This document shows positions 45,701 to 48,125 of a stretch of DNA of 48,125 nt, in pieces. This stretch comes from Rivularia sp. MS3 (GTDB lineage: Bacteria > Cyanobacteriota > Cyanobacteriia > Cyanobacteriales > Nostocaceae), in NCBI GenBank assembly GCA_019192545.1, contig JAHCMI010000071.1, positions 1 to 48,125 of the forward strand, read 5' to 3'. Positions within the stretch are counted from its first letter, which is position 1, and every line of letters starts with the position of its first letter. The notes beneath the pieces were generated by a model. The model saw only the letters and a program-made list of their open reading frames with translations. It was not told the origin of the DNA and did no database searches. The translations under genes and the position numbers were made by a program.

Positions 45701-47416
45701 AACACTTTCAAGTTTGACAATAGGAAGGCTTGTATTACTTGTTAAAGATTTATTTAAATCAGCATATATGTTGACATCTGTATTATTAGAATTTGTATTA
45801 TTATCGCTCGTACCTCCAGATACTTCTTTAGCGATCGCACTTCCATAAGCCCTACCATTGCTATATCCAGAGCCACCTGTGACAGAATTATTGTAAAAAT
45901 TACTATTACTTATATTAAGAGAAGAATTCCGACGAGCGAAAATTGCTCCCCCTAAGCCAGCGCCGCCGCCACCTGTACCACCAGAGGCACTTTGTCGATA
46001 GTCACCACTTCTTGCAGAAGCAGAACCTGATTTACCAGAGCCACCATAAGTTCCACCGCTACCACCGGAGCCACCATAATTCCATTCGTCAGCATTTCCA
46101 TCGCGATCGTCATCTTGTCCGGCACCACCGCCGCCACCGCCACCAGCACCAAAGCCACCGCTACCACCACTACCACCTCTTCCTGGATTTTCCCCATCGC
46201 CTGGATCTCCAGCACCACCACCACCACCGCCGCCACCAGAGCCAAATGCACCATTACTACCACTACTTCCCGCACCTGCACCCGGACGGGGATCGATGCG
46301 ACCATGACCTTTTCCACCATCTCCGGGTTGAAATTCAGAGGTGTTATAAAACGAACTGTCACCATTTACATTTATCCGACCTCCAGTTCCCCCGTTCTTA
46401 CCTTTCTCTTCATCTGAAAGATTACCGAAACCATCGGAATTAAAGGGATTACCATCAACTCCTCCGCCTCCTGCTTGTCCGGAGCTAGAACCACCCCTAG
46501 CTTGATTAGCATTAAAAGATACATTATCAATTGTGACTCGACCGGTGTTAATAAATATGGCTCCACCGGCACCTAATCCGCCACCAGCACCGTTGTTTCC
46601 ATCTCCACCACGAGCTAAACCATTAGCGAAATTAACCCCTTGAATACCTAGAACTTCATTAAATTTACTATCAATGGAATAAGAAATAATTTGATGCTGA
46701 TTTCTACCATCAATGGTAATATCGCCGTCGCCAATTAAAAATAAGTTATTACCTGCTGTAATACTTGGTAAGGAGTCATTAAGAAAAATTCTTCCTGATA
46801 CGTCTCTCAAGTCAATAACATCAAAACCTAATTTCTGTCTAGTAGCTTGCTCGATTGCCCATCTCAGAGAACCAGTACCGCTATCATTAGTATTAGTAAC
46901 CTTGATAATATCTAACAGTCCATCATAATTTGCGATCGCGCTGTTATTAATTCCCAGATCTGCTTCTATCAAACCGGTTTTAACTTCTAACTCCCAATCT
47001 CCACCTAAAGCCGAATTACCAGTGAGGTCATCGGAAGCAGCTACATCCGCGCCAGTAATTTCACTTATTTTTTCTACAAAAGCCGCACCGTTACCAGTAG
47101 CTACATTACACCCATAAAACAAAATATCCCCATCATCAGCTAAAGCATTTCCCCACTGCTGCAATTGGCTGCTGTAATCCTCTAAATTACTATTACTCAA
47201 CACAGTCGCACCCAATTGCACCATCCCTTCACCACCGTGAGAGATAATCTGAATGCTAGCTAAATCATTTCTTCCTACTAAAGCTTCAGTTATCTGACTG
47301 ACTCCATCTTTAGAGTTATCCAAAACAATAACTTCTGTTGCTGGTTTAGCTTGACTAACCAAGGTTTTGTAATCTGCAACGGTAGAGTCAATGAAGATGA
47401 TGTCTTTAGTAGGCAT
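27605..47416 (-). CDS. Giant surface protein (about 6603 aa): DUF4347, Calx-beta, LamG, FG-GAP, EF-like, RTX, SBP x2, DUF4114
   Basis: One open frame with no break over 19.8 kb. Order, with approximate residues: DUF4347 1-162; beta-helix with Gly-rich insert 165-530; repeated Calx-beta domains (first about 560-685, last 5240-5368); LamG-like pair 873-1065 and 1113-1310; FG-GAP repeats 1960-2223; PPC-like domains about 2540-2645 and 2815-2925; DxNxNG loops 3488-4405; RTX array 5373-5560; two amino-acid-binding domains 5636-5927 and 5940-6265; DUF4114 at the end. There is no N-terminal signal peptide, while RTX and DUF4114 fit type I secretion to the cell surface or sheath. Few cysteines are seen. 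I start at 47416 (MPTKDIIFIDS), where the family begins. The 14 codons upstream start with a TTG and no ribosome site. No type I transporter gene is in the window. Confidence 0.9.
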   Translation of the reverse strand: MPTKDIIFIDSTVADYKTLVSQAKPATEVIVLDNSKDGVSQITEALVGRNDLASIQIISHGGEGMVQLGATVLSNSNLEDYSSQLQQWGNALADDGDILFYGCNVATGNGAAFVEKISEITGADVAASDDLTGNSALGGDWELEVKTGLIEADLGINNSAIANYDGLLDIIKVTNTNDSGTGSLRWAIEQATRQKLGFDVIDLRDVSGRIFLNDSLPSITAGNNLFLIGDGDITIDGRNQHQIISYSIDSKFNEVLGIQGVNFANGLARGGDGNNGAGGGLGAGGAIFINTGRVTIDNVSFNANQARGGSSSGQAGGGGVDGNPFNSDGFGNLSDEEKGKNGGTGGRINVNGDSSFYNTSEFQPGDGGKGHGRIDPRPGAGAGSSGSNGAFGSGGGGGGGGAGDPGDGENPGRGGSGGSGGFGAGGGGGGGAGQDDDRDGNADEWNYGGSGGSGGTYGGSGKSGSASARSGDYRQSASGGTGGGGAGLGGAIFARRNSSLNISNSNFYNNSVTGGSGYSNGRAYGSAIAKEVSGGTSDNNTNSNNTDVNIYADLNKSLTSNTSLPIVKLESVSASIEEGSNDTIEVTLSSNQTFSGSLQVFYFIDATNSQDNDFKPSSRHGVLNFNPGNNKNQKIQIVNPLANNEFGGLNESFEIRLLPGKNYLLEGLDKGLNNNAAIKKTAIIEDNEPHLKISTIANAKRVEGEIPREPKDLFEIKLLKADSKTYRSNPNSNAKIKLEIAGSAVRGAFANTQAGSDYKLFYIAYGADGKEVQSRQAVSNPVSGQNIYEIDMPQNATRIVLQVEDINDEIFEQVESITAKILDYDSSKKYYARFDDASSIATVELIDNEPTVSLGKVVNPTEGLGFGSTIAGLKDALSLSNKRYIAVAEDAVLNLSTTKQFTQEAWIFSNFTDNNQHGILGYQSGTAQGYPSISVVNQTGIEIGFGDGSSWNTRTVAGVLNSKGWNHLAATYDGTDYKLYVNAVEVFSTSDFKGKNIAASQQLEIGKVGESYFEGAIDEVRVWNVARSAGEIQSLLISELEGNESGLVGYWNFNGNNQNNAVNSNRKDASPQVNSYIKNPAPQIGYVEVNLDKPFTGPQGLWVQYEVLQKQTKALKFDGINDYVSVNHSNSLNITDEVTIEAWVNLKNANNNQKLIGKTPIGSGYVIGVEGGKLYPEFWDSQGKVHAFQQGNIKSNEWTHIAVSWKTNGQLIGYINGEEVGRINVGSAALGTNNNNLIIGAAPWDRSSFKVDGIVDEVRIWNTARSQADIQANMNQTLEGNEAGLVSYWDFQDSVNDKTSNKNNGSLVNSDAQSAYVAGQNISSGAKLGEDYLSSRYRKVSNDAKTERNGIIITEGQTSGKIYFSALSDAVVEDDEDIQIRLIPHNFDDEKNSSNTNSNYGIKGGADAATITIKDNKVYQKGIILLDKKGQVISKQNPLGVRNNQVEFTVQLASQPTGNVTVNLKQDNGTSIGNLVFTPDNWDKSQSGVINSVNGSGKINVTANGYLANDVNFDFTTELPIRVTEGSTTDAVPVTPKVSITKQGDIKEDDGLSSSFVINLSAPAPEDITINYTVTGTANNNDYQAIGVNQIVVAKGSTNTTIPILPIADRVAENDESIIINLSSGQGYEVDKNADRATVKLINDDRPGIEVVNAQLVDDGTGKQVYSYSNNLVNVVTNEPLPNVGNIIEIRDNRGTLLGSATVSSENLISGKVAVNLSGTIPTDKNQLQANLKESGEGNFGFVINSNDKLTLNGSTVEVALPQTTSQATVGVRLKTKPNGNVTVAFPGIDATETSLDKTTLTFTPQNWDVYQNVTISGVDDKVPDGDIIYNLAAKVTETADSKYNQQSTSIEIKNLDDDEILDPTGDLSNIQDKPEDPIARIGKAITVNEDAGIAKVEVTLSKAANKEVNVLFDTFDSSADINRDYTVSQKTLIKQFESDGRKRFAGPLDNLQLSDVGSKPTFVDLDGDNDLDLVVGTQSNGIRYFQNTGGVSLANFEEQSGSSNPFNQIKLIGAAPTFADLDGNGTPDLVLGGTDGSLNYYVNTGGLVNPRFTLPTDLNPKRSNPFANLKLENNSTPFLVDFDGDGDFDVVSGGQRTVNSTNLHLSYYENIGSKTNPNFKAASSISNINAGVNSVPYTVDWNGDGKLDLILSQQSGSVKLFLGEVSGFSSTSVNLINQSASEVNGNSNNSNITGATFADLNGDGYLDGFVSNSTGINYYEQFSLVKFAPGETSKTIDLKIIDDKIAEREEETVGSETTPEGFKKQETIKVNLFGNTGYRLENKDSSIATTVTITDNDTPGVTIIPLTGNNITSESGGNSSFSIKLNSQPIDNVVVYLGSQDESEALLTVNKDLTELDSVYGFTFTPENWNQARTFYVKGVDDKVDDGDKSYNIVATLFSEDQNYHRLQVAPIQLENKDNDQAGFTITGAGKAVEGRENIYSVKLNTQPVGEVRLIATPTNDQIRLNNELVGEPHTLIFTTENWNLDQTVRATALDDSVVEYLHFSEVAFTVETGQGLDFESKADNSLAKNALDLGDIQGGYHWTNLAIVENDADWFKFSIPDTGNQQNFARIDFPADAGDLKLELFKATDLQNPLQTANSSNSSDGKKLKQISLQGQPFGEYYLKISGQPNNYNLLVADADYQFTQAVPDNVPVVIEDNDLPTVTIIPGETASEVFGKPSYFAFQLNAPAPANDNGLKINYKLKGGSATLNEDINGNGILDKGEDRNNNGTLDIGDYNMQTEGFVRIAPGDIQNNLVVVPIDDKLIEAFELKVIDKPQNLDISKGELKLKITTPIKEVGQDKTSVSETDTDFSNNNNTNGRLFANDSAIGTVSQNGDRDRFKIDLKAGVEYTFDLEGSPTNKGTLSDSYLRLYDSNGKEVASNDDGGESRNSRIKYTATNSGTFFVETAGYGDNRTGTYKLTATAPGVISESAFPQQISLNDETEIKFSNDLVATIAQKSTLQANKSKGVYEGEITVKVDPLRVKEIVKDSSGRIFEETVVVELLPGEGYQLSETKEATLRIQDDDVPGVRIVQVGDNTVVQEGEVSSFKVSLLSEPQKDVTIRLTPGAEIDFVNPVNPTKVKVNKEVYSFGVPTDVDNISFKLNSLVTSEKDKTIAFDVRFTQKPDEDVIVEFYDANDKGNNVESKLNFTSVEPNEIIGEQEGNWNESQQVIIGNLDSNSNGKLALIAKVKDTSGNQIGDDINLAINRTVTQVEKQTTEITITPDKWFELQTVAITGTDEGIAEPGLYHESAITYQVVSKDADYNNIFVPQQRIDVVDRVLNAETTAQSVREGLTSLQKSLDNLSVPIVGSLKGKTPDLIGKVSDKLVTAISGQQNLSGNRLKSIIEGALSTIGLDFIKVKVDMNEDDINISLNIKKKYNIFELSLDAGLGLDALGIGFKTEGKIKSDFSFDVGLGFGLHKDFGFYIDTNKTKVNATIKLNLDNFKGQGNLGPVRLDMQDDSQNPTELAITFKAGIKDLDNYHTIKFLDVNGNGILDAQTFDYGIKVDKLKENSSGQTVSGKDGKADTDKDDKFITEVRQVQEPFTQVNDKGKASPFPTVNQASNEAKQVNWNGNNSFDAPQDKKNEGIYRTQKDAQGNITNYYLDLNRNGNFDEKSKKVKENLFSVAPGTSKWFDNQGRIKPFRIEEKKVDGNLKYYFDKNGNNSFDTEEELTKKEKSNIDKNNNNKLDADVDIEGEGLFVQGKPIAFQDANGNGLFDVGESYVNSKFGPLKINGSDLKFTFLDLDGDKSQAGSISIGNKTIQNSLTEYFFKTDKGSLYLDITEDNKFTEKYYQEGGKQLSEPKLVKAEGQEYFFLDINGDKKHNSAKEPSLNEVGNPDSALDIDFSGSRNNVYEPIINRGSSYLNFFDEDEDGKQQKLIDFNRNGQKDDSNKDFITESSIQTATNPNNTTFEYLDISNDGYWTREHQVIEDGGKKYLDTNNNSKKDDSDREIVVINDPNKVKIENDKKNKRIYLDANGDSKYNDGEKLLLDNLTGRFIQDANKNGEIDDEEQLINVQRIDGKLQIVEIKSTTINYTGEDEVLKELNGKKINYLDETNDDKFTREYKVIKDDDGKFTKDAFNGFVLDINDNDRVDFAQDKPAENDPLILFTEANVREEKTGTFINSGSFKYIDYNHNGEFDADASERSPKEYKLVKDGDKLKIDKNNNGKADTDETVAKVREFLDTDDNGQFTDGADLIVDEKKVKQGQNDIKLKFNDANRNGNLDNDEAIIYNTIDFLDLNGDSQYDENDFLTKGKYFDINGNNINDPGEPQKSGDDWKINEDNVVSYQIVTNDGKTFIDQKAKKSADKGTYQQEDDIDLFKSFSITTAQAKILGLEKAGSYTAAQLLGLTVDNGKVLETEITFVDLEGDKKLNVISDPIVKIENGIRYVDFDRNGTLTKNENDKPIEAFSKPNNEFDTDDLEGTGKIIKLLDDGDRLTLKELKNWKNDKELKFSDLFKYNFAGIANLGLKTQASVKGDPAFPKIGLDIGVGLPLFNFGDQSKAGSNGLSVEFNNITLDFGTFLTKFATPIINTVEKIISPVKPVLKVLNSDTKIFSAIGLENEFNKDGKPGVSILDLGMAIAEAIPEDTTNEKLKRIKESIPKAVKFIQTVTNIIELSDNLKKLVDSGENIVLELGSYDLDDFKGASNDPSDAAAKIDPSKQGNKTNSPKGTPTEQAENSNTASKEQKGALNKLKNLDGLEIPILDNPITLIRILLGEPNVDLIKYDIPDLEYFFGKEQEFLLYTPPTIKGLLELGFEAKTDLSVGYDTGGLEAWKKDDFELSKIYKVLDGFYLDDWDSDGNEKDELSAKATIAAGLSASIVVVKAILKGGVEGYLGFDVVDEGELQGKNDGKVRGSEIISRIDTPLQLFDLKGSLDAFLKGEIRVGLDVGLFEIMKTVWSKELARITVAKFNVGASGITFSSSLSNSYINAATIFFDANFNGVWDAEIELNGEIVAEPITFTNEYGEYNLEIGLDWDSNADGVIDIKDGQLIGIGGFDTSSGTEAGKFLGLPGSAILTPLTSLQVTLVREGLLPDEAGNLIKEQLGLDADFDLSTFDSLEAVGQNNTTGLNVYLLHIQVQSLFNQARAFLDGNQGEQANPNNFQLVQEEFAKFLENRSTDTRITDSFNLSDNGDIEEFLFSLAKTYTTTATLEQIKIASSFIATSNQLLNTVRDIGASKSIEAALPALASVKRITQTDVAQIIKKLTSNQQTITELQAEFKETLYQNYILVDGDINSFGNRSVAIKPQSVTTAEESQDTIEFTIELSHPAPNQGLKVLYSVSGTATIGEDYTTSEQKLGEAYIAPGETTTTVSFSISDDVEDESLESIVLNLKSTGEGFILNPSASVALLQIIDNDQDVNTSDNNGLTLEGTFGDDELTGDLGNDTLEGLYANDTLNGQAGNDFLQGGHGEDSLIGGDGDDTLNGNFGNDIIQGNAGKDIIKGGSGNDEIAAGNDTDNINAGVGNDTVSGDAGNDQIKGAAGDDILNGGADNDWLLGNDGNDLLIGGLGKDFLNGGSGADVFYFDSANQGFDKILDFNPEQGDKIQVSASGFGITDLSGFRFISGILDYNGQNLALIQNQGNTYSYFPDLTQIIEIVDQPTPVSLSDNITDDLTVPPQLERTFNIENPELTTLDDIIARGKLLVAESEFSSNFDLEFARAISAVLFGDADKFEIVEAGEDIGTTRFINNVLVPDLDLSPVYFYDYEAIVVRQNSGINNALDLNGRTIGIVEAQASQALFDTLYLGEGIDYSEKFYNSIDEMVAAYDKGEIDAYSTDSAVIYENLANLSDPDNHQILDVEIAKVPVSLTLPENDSQLRDVIRWLTYVPTQAEEFGITSENIDQFLAINTDDNPNNDSSLEIRRFLGLEGNLGATLGLPNDFAINIIRQVGNYAEIYNRHFPGLERGRNLLARDGGLLYSPPFSGTANQNLEFVDNDNRDVLQEVLERGSLKVGINGKAPGFSQTQENAEITGFDVDLGRAIAAALFGDPNKVEFIQQDNLERFTNVANGIVDISANQITHNLVRDASFGIDYSPIYLYTGQGVMIRKNSGISNLAMLNGRKIGVVANTTSKQNLEDELFELGGTVLINIYDTEAQMLAAYDKAEVDAISHDLPLLSAAIPNLSNPEEHFVLDEVLSKEPLGIAVDENQSRWMEVISAVYTALVQAEEYGITSENIDQIIQEINNKELTSTFAIDYFLGLDETIADSLESTYGLTKEFAVNAIKAVGNYGEIYNRHFNDDILRRDANALSSEYGLQYALPLGLGNDFDEINHSEEESEKLNVKITLTNQNSKTANQIGIVLVDDKSGSINGILPGEDGYTEAAIAKGEIIFSTITNYPNGFNSGDLQSIIELNSNHSFRFFYIENSSIESVTKDNNAIEKLIFSSQISQSISDLSADGINITWNHSNANNQSLDLEIKIEQTAESMILGTALQNQPEGEVIHLLDVDINQTVNAEFSVFREASYDNYVGFYKVVDENGGIDTNGDGIADINPGDDNYIQTAIDNRIQGIDLTVENQGSATYNSELSGGSIYAPFIIVNGNPDDVEGSAEDPEVYFTYLGANSDGQDHIRMLGDNTFGFEDLPNGGDLDYNDIIIRTKLI
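28620..29600 (-). other. Second substrate-binding domain (AapJ-like) of the giant protein
   Basis: The segment VLERGSLKVGINGKAPGFS, ITGFDVDLGRAIAAALFGD, ERFTNVANGIVDI, NLVRDASFGIDYSPIY, GVMIRKNSGI, LDEVLSKEPLGIAV, AEEYGITSENIDQ, FAVNAIKAVGNYGEIYNRHF and LQYALPLG follows the general L-amino-acid-binding protein AapJ/BztA along its full length. The arginine of the NLVRD motif, which by family rule holds the ligand carboxylate, and the Asp of AYDKAEVDAISHD are present, so it may bind ligand. Confidence 0.9.
29637..30512 (-). other. First substrate-binding domain (AapJ-like, shortened) of the giant protein
   Basis: The segment TLDDIIARGKLLVAESEF, DLEFARAISAVLFGDADKF, LSPVYFYDYEAIVVRQNSGI, AYDKGEIDAYSTDSAVI, AEEFGITSENIDQFL, FAINIIRQVGNYAEIYNRHF, GGLLYSPPF is a sister of the following domain. 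It lacks the part of lobe 1 that contains ERF..L..G.vD and the Arg-Asp motif, so its ligand site is probably incomplete. Confidence 0.85.
30740..31299 (-). repeat. RTX array of the giant protein
   Basis: About 18 consecutive GGxGxD/N-type units (for example GNDTLEG, GNDFLQGGHGEDSLIGG, GDDTLNGNFGND, GNDLLIGGLGKDFLNGG) followed by ADVFYFDSANQGFDKILDF, the usual exit of such arrays. It binds calcium on secretion. Confidence 0.9.
34205..36955 (-). repeat. Array of about 24 DxNxNG-type calcium loops
   Basis: Over about 918 residues the sequence keeps returning to a hydrophobic residue plus D-x-[ND]-x-[ND]-G/N... (FLDVNGNGILD, YLDLNRNGNFD, YFDKNGNNSFD, FQDANGNGLFD, YLDANGDSKYN, YIDYNHNGEFD, KIDKNNNGKAD, FNDANRNGNLD, YFDINGNNIND, YVDFDRNGTLT), spaced about 25-60 residues and separated by polar Lys/Glu-rich spacers. 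It resembles dockerin, EF-hand or thrombospondin-3 loops without helices. Confidence 0.85.
40525..41775 (-). other. Calx-beta domain split by an FG-GAP set
   Basis: A Calx-beta start (GKAITVNEDAGIAKVEVTLSK... NVLFDTFDSSADINRDYTV) is followed by five FG-GAP/VCBS units (VDLDGDNDLDLVVG, ADLDGNGTPDLVLG, VDFDGDGDFDVVSG, VDWNGDGKLDLILS, ADLNGDGYLDGFVS; 40750-41540) and then by the normal Calx-beta end (FAPGETSKTIDLKIIDD... EREEETV... ITDND). The two halves together make one domain. Confidence 0.7.
43165..44880 (-). other. Calx-beta domain split by two LamG domains
   Basis: Strand A is EPTVSLGKVVNPTEG, then LamG 1 (44222-44800; YIAVAEDAVLNLS... FTQEAWIFSNF... GLVGYWNFNG), then the B-C strands GYVEVNLDKPFTGPQGLWVQYEV, then LamG 2 (43485-44080; ALKFDGINDYVSV... 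TIEAWVNL... LVSYWDFQDS), then the D-G strands GAKLGEDYLSSRYRK... IIITEGQTSGKIYF... VVEDDEDIQIRLI. The LamG domains therefore lie in two loops of one Calx-beta domain. Confidence 0.65.
45820..46925 (-). other. Beta-helix region with glycine-rich insert in the giant protein
   Basis: VTNTNDSGTGSLRWAIEQAT is the standard start of cyanobacterial right-handed beta-helix or Pmp-like regions. It is interrupted by about 150 residues very rich in Gly, Ser and Asn (GGGGGGGGAGDPGDGEN and similar) and resumes with LGGAIFARRNSSLNISNSNF. The codon bias of this part creates long false frames on the other strand. Confidence 0.7.
46930..47416 (-). other. DUF4347 domain of the giant protein
   Basis: KDIIFIDSTVADYKTLVSQ, VIVLDNSKDGVSQITEAL, IQIISHGGEGMVQLG, DILFYGCNVATGNG, VAASDDLTGNSALGGDWELE: the complete DUF4347 pattern. 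It marks the true N-terminus. The SHG and YGC motifs lie at the ends of predicted strands, like the His-Gly and Cys motifs of caspase-like (clan CD) peptidases. Confidence 0.85.
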
Positions 47417-48125
47417 AAGAATTAATTGTATAAGTAAATATATGACCAAATTAAACAAGCAGTATTTTTAATAATTCGCTGTATGGCAGCAAAAAAATAC
47501 TACATGATGACTGTACTTGTATAAAATACAAGTAATTCAAAGAAAAAATGTTGTATTAATCAGATGTAACTGTTTTTATCAATATTAGAACTTACGCAGC
47601 AAAAACGAAAAATATAGTGTTCCAGACATTTTCGCTTACCCCAACCCCCGCTAATTTGGGGGGCTTGCGTAAGTCCTAAATATCTAATTAATATCTTGGC
47701 TATTAAAATATCTGTAGATGCAAATTTATAAGTGGTTCAAGGCTTAATATTACTGATTAAGCCAGAGAATTCAAAGCAACGATAAATTGGAAAATGAATT
47801 TAATAGCAGTAAGGGCTTATATATAAACTTAAGCTCTTGCCTTCAAATTAGCATTAACTTTATTTTCGTAAAAAAATTTCTGATAACTACCTAAAAAAGA
47901 ACGATTACTCTGTAATTATCCAAAATTTTAATCAATGCTAAATCAGTCAAATTACTATTCTTCCTATTTTTTTACACTAAAAAAATATTGCCGTCAGTGT
48001 AATTACGGTAAACTAAGCTTTATTAAAGGATGCTGTTGGCAAAATATTTTTTAACTAGTACTCCGCCACATTACTCCCTTCCCGGCAGAAGATTACCGTT
48101 TGGGGTTGAGTGAGAGAGTGAGAGA
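47417..48125. other. Region upstream of the giant gene
   Basis: 709 bases, very AT-rich, without a gene. It contains the MITE-like element 47587-47679 and must include the promoter of the giant gene (minus strand). The last 50 bases look like another dispersed repeat (GTACTCCGCCACATTACTCCC) and are cut by the window end. Confidence 0.5.
47587..47679. repeat. MITE-like element with AGGACTTACG ends, copy 2
   Basis: TTAGAACTTACGCAGC and GCTTGCGTAAGTCCTAA are inverted termini 93 bp apart. Its inside has CCCCAACCCCCGCTAATTTG. It is related to 17494-17617 by its ends only. Confidence 0.65.

Noticed and set aside
45943-46443. Long plus-strand open frame rich in His and Arg opposite the Gly-rich part of the giant gene
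   Set aside because: It is the shadow of Gly, Ser and Asn codons on the minus strand, with a highly biased composition, no ribosome site, and overlap with a certain gene.

Overview
The window is AT-rich cyanobacterial chromosome, most likely from a filamentous heterocyst-former of the Calothrix/Rivularia/Nostoc type. The signs are HIP1 octamers (GCGATCGC) scattered throughout, heptameric tandem repeats, many hairpin MITE-like elements between genes, several multi-PAS/GAF/CBS hybrid kinases, a DUF6745 protein, and a giant DUF4347 / Calx-beta / RTX / DUF4114 surface protein. The species is not determined.

Layout. (1) 1-2515: a DUF6745 protein and two small minus-strand proteins (58 and 51 aa). 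(2) 2614-17098: a stress and signalling island. It holds an Hsp20 chaperone, a CheY-like regulator behind a 1311-aa phosphorelay protein that carries its own OmpR-type DNA-binding regulator, two universal stress proteins, a zinc-ribbon protein, a small membrane protein, a persulfide-dioxygenase-like metallo-beta-lactamase with a rhodanese-DUF2892 protein, and a CBS x4 / PAS x3 hybrid histidine kinase. (3) 18126-25118: an operon remnant with a periplasmic adaptor (HlyD type) broken by a TnpB element, two FAD oxidoreductases and a Tat-exported multicopper oxidase. (4) 25545-47416: a 528-aa RTX-type protein and a single 19.8-kb gene for a surface protein of about 6600 aa.

The most interesting regulatory signal is a dispersed 19-bp element, TTGAGGAA(C/G)TTGTGAGGAA, a direct repeat of TGAGGAA with an 11-bp period. 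Six good copies and one weak copy occur between 3.2 and 23.4 kb and nowhere that I noticed inside genes. Four of them (before hsp20, the first universal stress protein, the sulfur gene pair and an FAD oxidoreductase) share one orientation relative to the gene and are followed by a conserved AT-rich tract. This looks like the operator of an undescribed regulon. The OmpR-type domain encoded inside the island is a natural candidate for its regulator, but that link is inference.

The most interesting protein is the giant one. From N to C it runs DUF4347, beta-helix with a Gly-rich insert, many Calx-beta domains, two LamG domains that appear inserted in one Calx-beta domain, an FG-GAP set inserted in another, two PPC-like domains, about 24 acidic DxNxNG-type calcium loops, an RTX array, two tandem AapJ-like amino-acid-binding domains, and DUF4114. 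A periplasmic-type substrate-binding pair at the end of a giant extracellular adhesin is unusual.
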